Positions 50,634 to 61,973 of a stretch of 64,000 bases of DNA are shown one piece after another. A model generated the notes under the pieces. The model worked only from the letters and a program-made list of their open reading frames with translations. It was not told where the DNA came from and ran no database searches. This stretch comes from Buchnera aphidicola (Cinara strobi) (GTDB lineage Bacteria; Pseudomonadota; Gammaproteobacteria; Enterobacterales; Enterobacteriaceae): positions 62,001 to 126,000 of the forward strand of contig NZ_LR025085.1 of the NCBI RefSeq assembly GCF_900560745.1, in the 5' to 3' direction. Position numbers and translations under genes: made by a program. Each line of letters starts with the position of its first letter. Position 1 is the stretch's first letter.

Positions 50634-51773
50634 TTATTTAGTAAGACTATCAAAGAATTTTTTTAGACTATCAAAAAATCGTTTAGATTTCGGGCTGTAA
50701 TTCTTTTCTTTAAAATCTCCAAAACTAGACCCTAGTTGTTGTAATAATTTTTTTTGAAACTGGTTGAGGTTAACAGGTGTTTCGACTATTATCTTGCAAA
50801 GTAAATCTCCTGGATATCCTTTTTGAATTGATTTTACACCTTTCCCTCGTATTCGAAATAATTTACCAGATTGTGTTTCAGAGGGTATTTTTAGATTAAT
50901 TCTTCCTTTAAGAGTTGGAATTTCTATTTCTCCACCTAAAGCAGCTACAACAAAATTAATAGGTACTTCGCAATACAAATTATTTGCATCTCGTTTAAAA
51001 ATAGGATGTTTTTTAACAGATATTTGAATATATAAGTCTCCAGAAGCGGCTCCATTTTTTCCGGCTTCACCTTCATTGTTTAATCGAATTCGATCATTAT
51101 TATCTACTCCTGCAGGAATTTTAATGGATAATTTTTTAGATTTTTTAACTCTTCCTTGTCCATAACATTGTTTACATGGATTTTGAATGAAAGTTCCAGA
51201 TCCTCTGCATGTAGGGCATGTTTGCTGTACACTAAAAAAACCTTTTCTCATATGTATTTGCCCGTTTCCATTACATGCCGTGCAAATATTAGGTTTTTTT
51301 CCATAAGCTGAACCAGATCCACTGCATGATTGACATGATTGAAATTTTGGAATTCTTATTTCTTTTTTTACACCTTGAATAGCTTCTTCTAAAGTAAGAT
51401 TGATATTATATTGTAAGTCTGATCCTTTTTCTTTTTTGTGATTTCGATTATTTCCAAATATATCTCCAAAAACATCACCAAATATATCATTAAAATCTGC
51501 GCTAGATGTTGTAAAGCTACTTTGAAAACCATCTGTATTATTATTTTGTTCAAATGCAGCATGTCCATACTGATCATATGCTGTTCTTTTTTGATTATCA
51601 CTTAAAATTTCATAAGCTTGTTTTATTTCTTTAAATTTTTCTTCTGCAATTTTATTTCCTGGGTTTCGGTCAGGATGAAATTTCATAGCAAGTTTTTTAT
51701 ATGCTCGTTTAATTTCACGATCATTTGCAGTATTCTGGATCCCCAGAATTTGATAGTAGTCTTGTTTTTCCAT
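50634..51773 (-). CDS. dnaJ: Chaperone protein DnaJ
   Basis: Hsp40 co-chaperone that delivers substrates to DnaK and stimulates its ATPase. It has 379 residues (E. coli 376). The J domain has the HPD tripeptide in [11 protein letters not shown]; a short glycine/phenylalanine region follows with less glycine than usual. The four zinc repeats [24 protein letters not shown] and CKQCYGQG are intact. It follows dnaK after 148 bp on the same strand. Confidence 0.97.
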   Translation of the reverse strand: MEKQDYYQILGIQNTANDREIKRAYKKLAMKFHPDRNPGNKIAEEKFKEIKQAYEILSDNQKRTAYDQYGHAAFEQNNNTDGFQSSFTTSSADFNDIFGDVFGDIFGNNRNHKKEKGSDLQYNINLTLEEAIQGVKKEIRIPKFQSCQSCSGSGSAYGKKPNICTACNGNGQIHMRKGFFSVQQTCPTCRGSGTFIQNPCKQCYGQGRVKKSKKLSIKIPAGVDNNDRIRLNNEGEAGKNGAASGDLYIQISVKKHPIFKRDANNLYCEVPINFVVAALGGEIEIPTLKGRINLKIPSETQSGKLFRIRGKGVKSIQKGYPGDLLCKIIVETPVNLNQFQKKLLQQLGSSFGDFKEKNYSPKSKRFFDSLKKFFDSLTK

Positions 51774-51921
51774 AGTTTTTTATGTAGATTCCTGGAATGA
51801 ATTTTTTGAATAGGGTGTAGATGAAATATTCTACACCCTGTATTTTGAATTAGATATAGTATAATAATTTTATCTTATTTTCATAAATATAGTTAATTTT
51901 ATAGTTACTTAATTATATTCT

Positions 51922-53838
51922 TTATTTTTTATTTTTATCTTTTACTTCTTCAAATTCAGCATCTACTATATTTTCGTTATTATCTTTTTGATTTGTTTGT
52001 TGATTTGATGTATTTTCTGGATTATTATTTTTTAACATTTCAGTTAATTTTAAATTTAATTGCAATACTTTTTGTATATTAGTATTAATTTCTTCTTTAT
52101 TTTCGCCTTTTAAAGATAAATCTAATTCTTGTAAAGATTTTTCGATATTCGATTTAGTATCAGGATCGATCTGATCTTTGCATGAACTTAATTGTTTTTT
52201 AGTATTATGAGAAACTTGATCGCCTTGATTTCGAGTTTTAATTAATTCTTCAAATTTTAAGTCTTTTTCTGAATTTTCCTGAGCCTCAGCAATCATTTTT
52301 TTAATTTCTTCCTCATTTAATCCTGATGAGGCTTGTATAGTAATTTTTTGTTCTTTTCCTGTTGCTTTATCTTGAGCAGAAACATGTAAAATACCATCAG
52401 CATCAATATCAAATGTAACTGCTATTTGAGGAATCCCTCTGGGGGATGGTTGAATTCCATCAAGATTAAATTGTCCTAATGATTTATTGTCTATCGCTCT
52501 TTTTCTTTCTCCCTGCAATACATGTATAGTGACTGCTGATTGATTATCTTCAGCTGTAGAGAATATTTGACTATGTTTGGTTGGAATAGTGGTATTTTTA
52601 TTAATTAATGGAGTCATTACCCCACCCATTGTCTCGATACCTAAAGATAAAGGAGTGACATCTAGTAATAATACATCTTTGACTGTACCTGATAGAACCC
52701 CTCCTTGTACAGCAGCTCCTATTGCTACAGCTTCATCTGGATTAACATCTTTTCTTGGTTTTTTTCCAAAAAAATCTGCTACTTTTTTTTGAACAAGGGG
52801 CATTCGTGTTTGCCCGCCAACTAAAATGATGTCATTGATATCTGATGTTTTTAATTTTGCATCTTTTAATGCCATTTCTAGAGGTTTAATAGATTTAATA
52901 ACTAAATCTTCTACTAAAGATTCTAGTTTTGCTCGTGTTACTTTAATATTTAAATGTTTAGGTCCAGTTTCATTAGCGGTAATATAAGGTAAGTTAACGT
53001 CTGTTTGCTGAGCAGAAGATAATTCGATTTTAGATTTTTCAGCTGCATCTTTTAATCTTTGCATAGCTAATGCATCTCGACTTAAGTCGATTCCTTGTTC
53101 TTTTTTAAATTCTGATACTAAGAAATGTATTAATCGATTATCAAAGTCTTCTCCTCCTAAATGAGTGTCCCCGTTAGTAGATAACACTTCAAAAGTTTTT
53201 TCTTTATCTACATCATCAATTTCAATAATAGAAATATCAAATGTTCCACCGCCTAAATCATATACAGCAATTGTTCGATTTCCCTGCCCTTTATCTAAAC
53301 CGTATGCTAATGCTGCTGCAGTAGGTTCATTTATAATGCGCTTTACTTCTAATCCAGCTATTTTTCCTGCATCTTTTGTAGCTTGTCTTTGAGCATCATT
53401 AAAATATGCTGGGACTGTAATAACAGCTTCAGTTACTTTTTCACTTAAATAATCTTCAGCTGTTTTTTTCATTTTTTTTAGGATTTCTGCAGAAATTTGT
53501 GGCGGAGCTATATTTTCATTTTTTATTTTTATCCAAGCGTCCCCGTTTTTTGATTTAATAATATCATATGGCATGATTTTAATATCACGTTGTACTTCTT
53601 CATCTTGAAACTTTCGGCCCATTAATCTTTTTATAGCAAATAATGTATTTTTAGGGTTAGTTATAGATTGTCTTTTTGCTGGCTGCCCTACTAATACTTC
53701 ATTTTCTTTTGTATATGCAATAACAGAAGGTGTAGTACGTTCTCCTTCTGAATTTTCTAATACTTTTGCTTTATTATTATCCATGATTGCAATACAAGAA
53801 TTTGTAGTCCCTAAATCTATTCCAATAATTCTTCCCAT
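51922..53838 (-). CDS. dnaK: Chaperone protein DnaK (Hsp70)
   Basis: ATP-driven chaperone of 638 residues, exactly as in E. coli. The ATPase domain has [13 protein letters not shown], the catalytic lysine region [21 protein letters not shown] and [10 protein letters not shown]. The linker is [18 protein letters not shown], followed by the substrate domain and a lid rich in Asn, Gln and Lys, ending in [24 protein letters not shown] precedes the ATG. The sequence is much less drifted than its neighbours. Confidence 0.98.
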   Translation of the reverse strand: MGRIIGIDLGTTNSCIAIMDNNKAKVLENSEGERTTPSVIAYTKENEVLVGQPAKRQSITNPKNTLFAIKRLMGRKFQDEEVQRDIKIMPYDIIKSKNGDAWIKIKNENIAPPQISAEILKKMKKTAEDYLSEKVTEAVITVPAYFNDAQRQATKDAGKIAGLEVKRIINEPTAAALAYGLDKGQGNRTIAVYDLGGGTFDISIIEIDDVDKEKTFEVLSTNGDTHLGGEDFDNRLIHFLVSEFKKEQGIDLSRDALAMQRLKDAAEKSKIELSSAQQTDVNLPYITANETGPKHLNIKVTRAKLESLVEDLVIKSIKPLEMALKDAKLKTSDINDIILVGGQTRMPLVQKKVADFFGKKPRKDVNPDEAVAIGAAVQGGVLSGTVKDVLLLDVTPLSLGIETMGGVMTPLINKNTTIPTKHSQIFSTAEDNQSAVTIHVLQGERKRAIDNKSLGQFNLDGIQPSPRGIPQIAVTFDIDADGILHVSAQDKATGKEQKITIQASSGLNEEEIKKMIAEAQENSEKDLKFEELIKTRNQGDQVSHNTKKQLSSCKDQIDPDTKSNIEKSLQELDLSLKGENKEEINTNIQKVLQLNLKLTEMLKNNNPENTSNQQTNQKDNNENIVDAEFEEVKDKNKK

Positions 53839-53960
53839 TGAATCCCCCTTTGATAATGAATATATAAAAATTTTTATTATTTTTTTTAAAATTTTTATTT
53901 TAAGAAAATAATATTTTTTGAAAAATTATGAAAATTTTTATAAAATAGATAATATTAATT

Positions 53961-53998
53961 AAATGGGGTCAGTTTTTTCTGCATCAAGGGGGGGAGAG
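53961..53998 (-). promoter_or_regulatory. Sigma-32 (RpoH) heat-shock promoter of dnaK-dnaJ
   Basis: On the minus strand the -35 region reads CTCTCCCCCCCTTGATG (53998-53982), followed by a 13-base spacer and the -10 CCCCATTT (53968-53961). The sigma-32 consensus is CCCTTGAA, 13-15 bases, CCCCATnT. The C-runs are striking in DNA that is otherwise nearly free of G and C. It lies 123 bp before the dnaK start. The rest of the 371-bp spacer (53839-54209) holds the nuoA promoter region. Confidence 0.88.
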
Positions 53999-54091
53999 AA
54001 TATAATTATTTTTTTTTAAACATTAGGTTGAAATTTAATGATATTAAATGAAATTTTTTTGATAGAGAGTTAAGTAAGTTTTAGTAAAAAT

Positions 54092-54121
54092 ATGACTTTT
54101 TTATACATAAAATGTTATAAT
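54092..54121 (+). promoter_or_regulatory. Candidate sigma-70 promoter for the nuo operon
   Basis: A perfect TATAAT at 54116-54121 has ATGACT 18 bases upstream (54092-54097), matching four of six consensus -35 bases, about 90 bp before nuoA. In such A+T-rich DNA a TATAAT alone is weak evidence, so this is tentative. Confidence 0.35.
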
Positions 54122-54209
54122 TATTTATATTTATTTTTTAAGATTTTTTATTTTTTTTCATGTTTATGGATATTTTTAATCTATTAACCTTCTTGAGTTT
54201 TAACTATTT

Positions 54210-54581
54210 ATGATGATACCTGATCAATATTTAAGTTTTTTTTGTTTTATATTTTTTAGTTTTTTTGCTTGTTTTATAATGTTATTGTTTGGTTATTTAT
54301 TGGGAGGTAGATCGTATTTTCAGAATACACCTAATCCGTTTGAATCGGGTATTATTTCTTTAGGGACAGCTCGATTACATATTCCAATTAAATTTTCTTT
54401 AGTTGCTATTTTATTTGTCATTTTTGATGTAGAAGCTTTATATTTATATACTTGGTCTGTTTGTGTGAGAGAACTAGGATGGATGGGTTTTTTTTCAATT
54501 GTTTGTTTTATATTTTTTCTATTAATAACTTTATTTTATATAATTCAGAATAATATTTTAGAGGAAATAGTATTAAAATAA
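54210..54581 (+). CDS. nuoA: NADH-quinone oxidoreductase subunit A
   Basis: Membrane subunit of complex I, 123 residues (E. coli 147), shorter at both ends. Three hydrophobic helices are apparent (about 8-28, 60-80 and 90-112). PNPFESGIISLGTARLHIPIKF and FVIFDVEALYLYTW, with the conserved Asp-Val-Glu, are typical. First gene of the nuo operon, with nuoB 114 bp on. Confidence 0.93.
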   Translation: MMIPDQYLSFFCFIFFSFFACFIMLLFGYLLGGRSYFQNTPNPFESGIISLGTARLHIPIKFSLVAILFVIFDVEALYLYTWSVCVRELGWMGFFSIVCFIFFLLITLFYIIQNNILEEIVLK

Positions 54582-54695
54582 TTGTCTATGTAAATATTAT
54601 ATTTTTTATTATTTCTAATAAATTATATTATTTAATTTTTTTATATATTGATATCTTTGAATAAAAAATTTTTTCAAAATAAAAGGATTTTAAAA

Positions 54696-55373
54696 ATGAA
54701 ATATACTTTGACTCATGTAAATAAAAATAGTCATTCATCTGATAAATATCCCTTATATTCGACTCGTTTTGTATCAGATCCTATAGAAGATCAATTTAAA
54801 AATAATGTTTTTTTTGGAACTATTTCAAAATTTATGCATTCTCTTGTAAATTGGGGTAGAAAAAATTCTTTATGGCCATATAATTTTGGTTTATCTTGTT
54901 GTTATGTTGAAATGGTCAGTTCTTTTACTTCTGTTCATGATGTTGCTAGATTTGGTTCAGAAGTTTTAAGAACTTCTCCAAGACAAGCTGATTTTATGGT
55001 TATTGCAGGAACGCCGTTTATAAAAATGGCTCCTGTTATACAACGTTTATATGATCAAATGTTAGAGCCTAAATGGGTAATTTCTATGGGTTCTTGCGCT
55101 AATTCTGGAGGAATGTATGATGTATATTCTGTAGTTCAAGGAATAGATAAATTTCTTCCTGTAGATATTTATATACCTGGTTGTCCTCCTAGACCTGAAG
55201 CATATATACATGCTTTAACATTATTGCAGAATTCTATTTCTCAAGAGCGTAGACCATTGTCATGGTTATTAGGTGACCAAGGAGTTTATCGTTCTAATGT
55301 TGATTCTGAAAAAAAAAAAAAAAATAATAAACGAATTTCTGTAGTAAATATTGATTGTGAAGATAATTTTTAA
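54696..55373 (+). CDS. nuoB: NADH-quinone oxidoreductase subunit B
   Basis: Carries the terminal 4Fe-4S cluster N2 next to the quinone site. It has 225 residues from ATG 54696 (E. coli 220); an in-frame TTG at 54648 adds 16 residues that do not match, and AAAAGGATTT lies before the chosen ATG. N2 cysteines are in [17 protein letters not shown] and [10 protein letters not shown]. Near the 3' end there is an A16 run (55309-55324) encoding lysines, in frame. Confidence 0.96.
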   Translation: MKYTLTHVNKNSHSSDKYPLYSTRFVSDPIEDQFKNNVFFGTISKFMHSLVNWGRKNSLWPYNFGLSCCYVEMVSSFTSVHDVARFGSEVLRTSPRQADFMVIAGTPFIKMAPVIQRLYDQMLEPKWVISMGSCANSGGMYDVYSVVQGIDKFLPVDIYIPGCPPRPEAYIHALTLLQNSISQERRPLSWLLGDQGVYRSNVDSEKKKKNNKRISVVNIDCEDNF

Positions 55374-55486
55374 TTTCTTTTGTAATATATTTTTTTATTA
55401 TTATTTATCCCGTAATACGTCTATATATTTTGATTATTACATTCTTGAATTTATTCAATACTAACTATTTAGAGATTATATTATGT

Positions 55487-57286
55487 GTGAATCATATTTA
55501 CAGAAAAATTTTTTTTTTAAAGAGTAAAAAAAGTGATTGTAATATTCCAATTATTTACGCTTTATTTAATTTATTTGGAGAAAAAAATTTTTTTATACAA
55601 GACACTTGTTTAACTTGCCCAGTTTTATGGATTAATCGTTCTATTTTGAAAAAATTAGTTTTATTTTTAAAAAAAAATGATATATGTTCTTATGAGATGT
55701 TATTTGATTTACATGGAGTTGATGAGCGTTTCCGTAAAAATAAGGATAAAATTCCTTGTTCTGATTTTACTGTATTTTACCATTTTGTTTCTATTGCTCA
55801 TAATAGTGATCTTTTTATTAAAGTATCATTGTTAAAACAAAAATTACAATTACCAACAATTACTACTATTTTTTTAAATGCTAATTGGTATGAACGCGAA
55901 ATCTGGGATATGTTTGGCATAGAGTTTATCGGACATCCATCTTTAACTCGCCTTCTTTTGCCTAAAAATTGGGTAGGACATCCTTTAAGAAAAGATTATT
56001 CTTCATATGCTACCGAACATGATGAATTTTTTTTTACTAAACAAAAAGAAGCTTTAGCTATGGAATCTTTGAGATTTTGCCCTGAGTCATGGGGATTAAA
56101 GGATAATAGTATGGATGGTTTAGAGTATATGTTTTTAAACTTTGGACCGAATCATCCTTCATCGCACGGAGCATTTCGTATCATATTACAATTATATGGA
56201 GAAAAAATAATAAATTGTGTTCCAGATATTGGTTATCACCATCGAGGTGCAGAAAAAATTGCTGAAAGACAATCATGGCACAGTTATATACCTTATACGG
56301 ATCGTATAGAATATTTAGGAGGGTGCATAAATGAAATGCCTTACATATTAGCTATAGAAAAATTAGCTGGAATTTTAGTACCTGATCGTGCACAGATCAT
56401 TAGAATTTTATTATCAGAATTATTTAGAATTAATAGTCACTTATTATTTATTTCGACGTTTATTCAAGATACAGGAAGCATGAGTACGGTTTTTTTAGCT
56501 TTTACAGATCGTCAGAAAATTTATGATTTAATTGAAAAAATTACTGGAGCAAGAATGCATCCAGCTTGGTTTCGAATTGGAGGGGTTGCTAAAGACTTAC
56601 CTACAAATTGGTCTTTTTTATTAAAAAAATTTTTAATTTGGATGCCTAAAAGGTTAAATTTTTATGTTAAAGTAGCATTAAAAAATAAAATTTTAATTTC
56701 GAGATCTAAAGGTATAGCATCTTATAATAAAAGTGAAGCGTTGTCCTGGGGTGTTACTGGAGCTGGTTTAAGAGCTACTGGAGTTAATTTTGATATAAGA
56801 AAAAAAAGACCATATTCTGGTTATCATAATTTTGATTTTGAAATTCCTATTGGCGATCATTTGAGTGATGCTTATACTCGTGTTTTACTGAAAGTTGAAG
56901 AAATCAGGCAAAGCTTAAAGATACTGAATCAGTGCTTATTAAATATGCCGTCTGGTTCATTTAAATCCGATCACCCATTAACAACGCCGCCAAAAAAAAG
57001 TAAATCTTTATTTCATATTGAAAGTATGATTACACATTTTTTACAAATGTCCTGGGGCCCTGTTATTCCTTTTAATGAAAGTTTACAAATGATTGAAGCA
57101 ACTAAAGGAATTAATAGTTATTATTTAATTAGTGATGGGGGTTCTACAAGTTATCGAACTCGTATTCGTACTCCTAGTTTTGCTCATTTACAACAAATCC
57201 CATCTGTTATTAAAGGATATTCAATATCTGATTTAGTAGTTTATCTGGGTAGTATTGATTTTGTTATGTCTGACGTGGATCGTTAA
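55487..57286 (+). CDS. nuoC: NADH-quinone oxidoreductase fused subunits C and D
   Basis: Peripheral arm subunit, fused NuoCD as in E. coli. From GTG 55487 it has 599 residues (E. coli about 600). The frame stays open to a TTG at 55430 (618 residues); neither start has a strong ribosome site, so the start is unsure. The NuoC part has [20 protein letters not shown] and GHPLRKDY. The NuoD part has [40 protein letters not shown] and ends [12 protein letters not shown], a conserved quinone-site terminus. Confidence 0.95.
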   Translation: MNHIYRKIFFLKSKKSDCNIPIIYALFNLFGEKNFFIQDTCLTCPVLWINRSILKKLVLFLKKNDICSYEMLFDLHGVDERFRKNKDKIPCSDFTVFYHFVSIAHNSDLFIKVSLLKQKLQLPTITTIFLNANWYEREIWDMFGIEFIGHPSLTRLLLPKNWVGHPLRKDYSSYATEHDEFFFTKQKEALAMESLRFCPESWGLKDNSMDGLEYMFLNFGPNHPSSHGAFRIILQLYGEKIINCVPDIGYHHRGAEKIAERQSWHSYIPYTDRIEYLGGCINEMPYILAIEKLAGILVPDRAQIIRILLSELFRINSHLLFISTFIQDTGSMSTVFLAFTDRQKIYDLIEKITGARMHPAWFRIGGVAKDLPTNWSFLLKKFLIWMPKRLNFYVKVALKNKILISRSKGIASYNKSEALSWGVTGAGLRATGVNFDIRKKRPYSGYHNFDFEIPIGDHLSDAYTRVLLKVEEIRQSLKILNQCLLNMPSGSFKSDHPLTTPPKKSKSLFHIESMITHFLQMSWGPVIPFNESLQMIEATKGINSYYLISDGGSTSYRTRIRTPSFAHLQQIPSVIKGYSISDLVVYLGSIDFVMSDVDR

Positions 57287-57318
57287 ATTTATTTAATGCA
57301 TATTATTAGGAAAATAGC

Positions 57319-57810
57319 GTGTTTCATTTAAGTCAATCAGAGATTTCTGAAATTTTATTAAAAAAAAAATGTTATATAAATTCAAGAGCTGCATGTATTG
57401 AAGCTTTAAAAATTGTACAAAAAAATAGAGGATGGGTTTGTCGAGATGCGATTATTTCTATTTCTAAATTATTGTCTATTTCAGCATGTGAGGTAGAAGG
57501 TGTAGCGACGTTTTATTGTCATATTTTTCGAAAACCAGTAGGTCAATATGTTATTCGTTATTGTGATAGTATGGTTTGTTTTATTAATGGTTGTAATGAT
57601 ATTAAGAATCAACTAATGTCTATTTTAGATATAAATTTAGGTGAAACTACTAAGGATTTTACTTTTACATTATTACCAACTTGTTGTTTAGGCGCGTGTG
57701 ATAAAGGGCCTGTTATTTTAATTAATAAAAAATTATATACTCATCTTAATTCTGAAATAATAATTGATATATTGGATAATATAAATGAAAAAATTAAAAA
57801 AAAATTCTGA
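57319..57810 (+). CDS. nuoE: NADH-quinone oxidoreductase subunit E
   Basis: Holds the 2Fe-2S cluster N1a. It has 163 residues (E. coli 166), start GTG 57319 after TAGGAAAA. Conserved blocks are [13 protein letters not shown] and [12 protein letters not shown]. Cluster cysteines are in RYCDSMVC and [12 protein letters not shown]. Its last 26 bases overlap the nuoF start. Confidence 0.95.
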   Translation: MFHLSQSEISEILLKKKCYINSRAACIEALKIVQKNRGWVCRDAIISISKLLSISACEVEGVATFYCHIFRKPVGQYVIRYCDSMVCFINGCNDIKNQLMSILDINLGETTKDFTFTLLPTCCLGACDKGPVILINKKLYTHLNSEIIIDILDNINEKIKKKF

Positions 57811-59107
57811 AACTCATCCATTAACTTGGCGATTAAGTTCTTTTCCAAAAACAGTAGAAATATCTGAATATTGCAATACTAAAGGGTATCAATCTTTAAA
57901 GAAATCTTTAAAAAATCTATGCCCTCGAGATATTATCTCTTTGATTCAAAAATCTGGTTTAAAGGGAAGAGGGGGTGCTGGTTTTTCGACCGGGATTAAA
58001 TGGGGTTTGATGTCTAAAGTCTCTAAGTCAGATATCAAGTATTTAATTTGCAATGCAGATGAAATGGAACCTGGAACATATAAGGATAGATTTTTAATGG
58101 AGTATTTACCGCATCAGTTAATTGAAGGCATGATACTAAGTGCTTTTGCTTTAGAATCTTCTTGTGGTTATATTTTTCTTAGAGGTGATTATTATATTTC
58201 TGAAAAAGTTTTAAATAAATCTATTCAAGATGCGTATCAGGCAGGTTTTTTAGGAAAAAATATATTAAATAGTGGTTTTAATTTTGATTTATTTTTACAT
58301 ACCGGAGCAGGTCGTTATATTTGTGGAGAAGAAACGGCTTTAATTAATTCACTGGAAGGAAGACGCGCAAACCCTAGATATAAACCTCCTTTTCCAGCTT
58401 GTCACGGTTTATGGGGAAAGCCCACTTGCGTAAATAATGTTGAAACATTGTCAAATATTCCTTCAATTATTTTATATGGTCCAGATTGGTATAATAGCTT
58501 ATCTTATGGTGTAGATTCTGGAACTAAGTTATTAGGGTTTTCTGGTCGAGTTAAAAATCCAGGTTTATGGGAGTTGCCATTAGGTATTACTGCTCGTGAA
58601 ATTTTAGAGAGATATGCAGGGGGGATGCAAGATAATTTAACTTTAAAAGCTTGGCAACCAGGAGGAGCTAGTACTAGTCTATTATCTGAGAGAGATTTAG
58701 ATGTAAAGATGGATTTTACTAGTTTACAAGAACGAGGTAGTAGATTAGGAACGGGTCTTGCTATGGCAATAGACAACAAAACCAGTATTGTTTCCTTATT
58801 AGCTAATATTGAAATATTTTTTGCTCGAGAATCATGCGGTTTTTGTACACCTTGCCGAGAAGGCTTGCCCTGGATAGTAAATATATTGAATAGTTTAGAA
58901 AAAAAAGAAGGGTTTTATAATGATATAAAAATATTAGAAGAATTATGTGATTATTTAGGGCCTGGAAAAACATTTTGCGCTCATGCCCCAGGGGCTATAT
59001 CTCCGTTAAAAAGTGCGATAAATTTATTTCGAAACGAATTTAAAGAGGGTATCAGTGAAACTAAATTAAATAAAAATAATATAAATGTTCTTACGCTGCA
59101 TGAATAA
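57785..59107 (+). CDS. nuoF: NADH-quinone oxidoreductase subunit F
   Basis: Binds NADH and FMN and carries 4Fe-4S cluster N3. It has 440 residues (E. coli 445). Markers are [14 protein letters not shown] for NADH/FMN binding, [29 protein letters not shown] and the cluster motif [12 protein letters not shown] with a final cysteine in [11 protein letters not shown]. Start ATG 57785 lies within nuoE, suggesting coupled translation. Confidence 0.97.
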   Translation: MKKLKKNSETHPLTWRLSSFPKTVEISEYCNTKGYQSLKKSLKNLCPRDIISLIQKSGLKGRGGAGFSTGIKWGLMSKVSKSDIKYLICNADEMEPGTYKDRFLMEYLPHQLIEGMILSAFALESSCGYIFLRGDYYISEKVLNKSIQDAYQAGFLGKNILNSGFNFDLFLHTGAGRYICGEETALINSLEGRRANPRYKPPFPACHGLWGKPTCVNNVETLSNIPSIILYGPDWYNSLSYGVDSGTKLLGFSGRVKNPGLWELPLGITAREILERYAGGMQDNLTLKAWQPGGASTSLLSERDLDVKMDFTSLQERGSRLGTGLAMAIDNKTSIVSLLANIEIFFARESCGFCTPCREGLPWIVNILNSLEKKEGFYNDIKILEELCDYLGPGKTFCAHAPGAISPLKSAINLFRNEFKEGISETKLNKNNINVLTLHE

Positions 59108-59204
59108 TATTTATAAATAATTTTACTTTTACATTCAGTGTTTTATTTTTATAAATGTATTTTTTATAAGTTTCATAATGAACTTTGAAGTGAGTAATTT
59201 TAAA

Positions 59205-61949
59205 ATGGTTAAAATTTATATTGATAATAAGATATTTTTTGTAAAATCAACGGATAACTTATTGCAAGCTTGTTTATCCTCTGGTTGTAATGTTCCTTTT
59301 TTTTGCTGGCATCCAGCATTAGGAAGCATTGGTTCTTGCAGGCAATGTTCAGTCAAAGTATATAGAAATGAAGAAGATCATGTTGGTTATATAGTAATGG
59401 CATGTATGTCGGATATCCACGAGGGAATGAGAATTTCAGTTATGGATAGTGATTTAAAAATATTTCAAAAAAGTATTACTGAATTAATGATGTTGAATCA
59501 TCCGCATGATTGCCCTGTTTGTGCAGAAGGGGGTAGTTGTCATTTACAGGATATGACAGTTTTGAATCAACATTCTCTTCGTCGCTATAGGTTTAGTAAG
59601 CGAGTTTTTAAGAATCAATATATGGGGCCCTTAATTTCGCATACAATGAATAGGTGTATTACATGTTATCGTTGTGTTCGATATTATTCAGATTATGCTG
59701 GGGGGAAAGATTTTGGTGTGTTTGGGTCTAACAATAAAATTTACTTTGGTCGTTTAGAAGACGGTTTATTAGAAAGCGAATATTCTGGAAATTTAATTGA
59801 TGTATGCCCTACAGGAGTTTTTACTGATAAATCTAATGCTAATAACTTCTATCGTAAATGGGATTTACAGTATACTCCTAGTATTTGTCATAACTGTAGT
59901 ATTGGTTGTAATATCCGATTAGGTGAGAGATCAGGAATTTTATCTCGTGTTGACAATAGATATAATTCTCAAGTAAATAGACATTTCCTATGTGATTTAG
60001 GACGATTTGGTTGTAATTATGTAAATCAAAAAAATTTTATCGGTTCGTTTAAACGTAAGAATAATATTCGTAAACCTTTAAATTATAAAGATGCTATTAT
60101 TTTAGTTAAAAAGATTTTAAAAAAATCAAGTTATCGAATATTAGGAATTGGTTCCCCTCGTGCTAGCATAGAAAGTAATATGGCATTATCTAATTTAGTT
60201 GGAACTGAAAATTTTTCGAATGGAATGTTATCTAGTTTAGATGCTTGTATGCGTATTATCACACAGATTATAAAAAAAAGTAATATCCATATTCCTTCTA
60301 TTCCTGAAATTGAAAGTTATGATGTTATTCTAATAATAGGTGAAGATATTACACAGACAGCTTCCCTGGCGGCATTATCTGTACGTCAGGCAATACAAGG
60401 ATCTGGATTTTATTCTTCTATTTCAAAAAATTATGATATTCCAGTTTGGAATATTAATGCAATAAAAAATATTGCTTGTGATAAAAAAAATACTTTATTT
60501 ATTATTTGTGATGATAAAACTAAATTAGATGATATTAGTAGCTATAGTTATTATGGATCCTTAAAAAAACAATTGAATTTTAGCGCTTTAATATTAGATG
60601 GTATTAAAAGTAATTTTAAAAATAGAAATATAAATTCTTCTTCTAGTTTAGATAAAATACATTTTATTGTAAAAAAATTATGTAGTGCAAAAAAACCATT
60701 GATTATTTCTGGAACTTCTTATTATAGTGTTGATATTATTAAAATATCGTTTAATATTGCTCAGTCTTTGAAAAAAATGGGTTTACCTGTTGGTTTAGCT
60801 TTATTTCCCCCTTCAGCAAACAGTGTAGGTGTATCTTTAATTCCTAGTATTTCTATAGATTCTCTTATAAAAATAATATATTCTGAACCAATAGATGTTC
60901 TAATTATCCTAGAAAATAATTTATATCGATTATATGAATCAGGTTTTGTTGATCATATTTTTAGAAAAATTAGAAAAGTAATTGTTTTAGATCATCAAAT
61001 TAATAAAACAGTTAGACGCTCTGATGTATTTTTATTAAGTACAAACTTTTTGGAAAGTTCAGGAAATATTATTAACTATGAAGCTCGTTTACAAAGATTT
61101 TTTAGAGCTTATGATCCTAATTTAAATAACTCAGATCAAGTTAAACTGGATAGTTGGCGTTGGATATATGCAGTGCATAATAATATTCAATCACTTTCGA
61201 TGATTAAAAATTTTACTATAGATGAGATGATGAAATTATGCTCTTCATGGAGTACTATTTTTGAAAAATTGTGTAATGCAGCCCCTTCTGCATCTTTTAG
61301 GATTGACGGGCAAAAAATTGCTAGACGTTCCTCTCGATTTAGTGGTAGAGCGGCTATTCATGCAGATAAAAGTGTACATGAATTAAAATCTGAAGTAGAT
61401 GTAGATAGTATGTTTACTTCTTCTTCAGAAGGGAGTCAGCAGACTGATGATAATTTTTTTTATTCTCCTTTTTCTTGGTCTCCTAATTGGAATTCTAATC
61501 AATCTTCTTTTAAGTCATCATTAATCCCCTATTCTAAAAAACCTATACCTTATGAAGGTATTTTATTATTTAGGTTGAATCAGAAAAAAAATTTTCTAAG
61601 TTTTTTTACTAAAAATTCGTTTTCAGATAAACGGTCAAGTTTTTTATTATTTAAAATTATTCCGTATTATAAGTTATTAGGAAGTGAGGAAATGAGTCAA
61701 AATTATTTTTTAAAAATTATGCGAATAAGTCATGTATATGTTAAGCTAAATCCTGTAGATGCCCAAAAAATAAAAATTGATCAGGGTGATATCTTACAAT
61801 TTCAAGTAGATAATAAGTTTTATAACGCTTCTGTAAAATTTTCTAAAAATATTAGTTCACACCACATTGGAATTCCAGTAGGTTTAATAGAGTTTCCAAT
61901 GGATTTTGTCAATAAATTTGCTATAAATTTAATAAAATATAGTAAATAA
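59205..61949 (+). CDS. nuoG: NADH-quinone oxidoreductase subunit G
   Basis: Largest peripheral subunit, about 914 residues from ATG 59205 (E. coli 908). VKIYIDNK aligns with the family start; an ATG nine codons earlier (59178) is possible. Iron-sulfur motifs in order: CWHPALGSIGSCRQC (N1b), HDCPVCAEGGSCHLQD, CITCYRCVRYY with CPTGVF (N4), and CHNCSIGCN with the N7 cysteines. The C-terminal half is a molybdopterin-oxidoreductase-like fold without a cofactor and is more diverged, with many serine and asparagine residues. Confidence 0.95.
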   Translation: MVKIYIDNKIFFVKSTDNLLQACLSSGCNVPFFCWHPALGSIGSCRQCSVKVYRNEEDHVGYIVMACMSDIHEGMRISVMDSDLKIFQKSITELMMLNHPHDCPVCAEGGSCHLQDMTVLNQHSLRRYRFSKRVFKNQYMGPLISHTMNRCITCYRCVRYYSDYAGGKDFGVFGSNNKIYFGRLEDGLLESEYSGNLIDVCPTGVFTDKSNANNFYRKWDLQYTPSICHNCSIGCNIRLGERSGILSRVDNRYNSQVNRHFLCDLGRFGCNYVNQKNFIGSFKRKNNIRKPLNYKDAIILVKKILKKSSYRILGIGSPRASIESNMALSNLVGTENFSNGMLSSLDACMRIITQIIKKSNIHIPSIPEIESYDVILIIGEDITQTASLAALSVRQAIQGSGFYSSISKNYDIPVWNINAIKNIACDKKNTLFIICDDKTKLDDISSYSYYGSLKKQLNFSALILDGIKSNFKNRNINSSSSLDKIHFIVKKLCSAKKPLIISGTSYYSVDIIKISFNIAQSLKKMGLPVGLALFPPSANSVGVSLIPSISIDSLIKIIYSEPIDVLIILENNLYRLYESGFVDHIFRKIRKVIVLDHQINKTVRRSDVFLLSTNFLESSGNIINYEARLQRFFRAYDPNLNNSDQVKLDSWRWIYAVHNNIQSLSMIKNFTIDEMMKLCSSWSTIFEKLCNAAPSASFRIDGQKIARRSSRFSGRAAIHADKSVHELKSEVDVDSMFTSSSEGSQQTDDNFFYSPFSWSPNWNSNQSSFKSSLIPYSKKPIPYEGILLFRLNQKKNFLSFFTKNSFSDKRSSFLLFKIIPYYKLLGSEEMSQNYFLKIMRISHVYVKLNPVDAQKIKIDQGDILQFQVDNKFYNASVKFSKNISSHHIGIPVGLIEFPMDFVNKFAINLIKYSK

Positions 61950-61973
61950 GTATTTTAAACTAGGTTCTATCAT

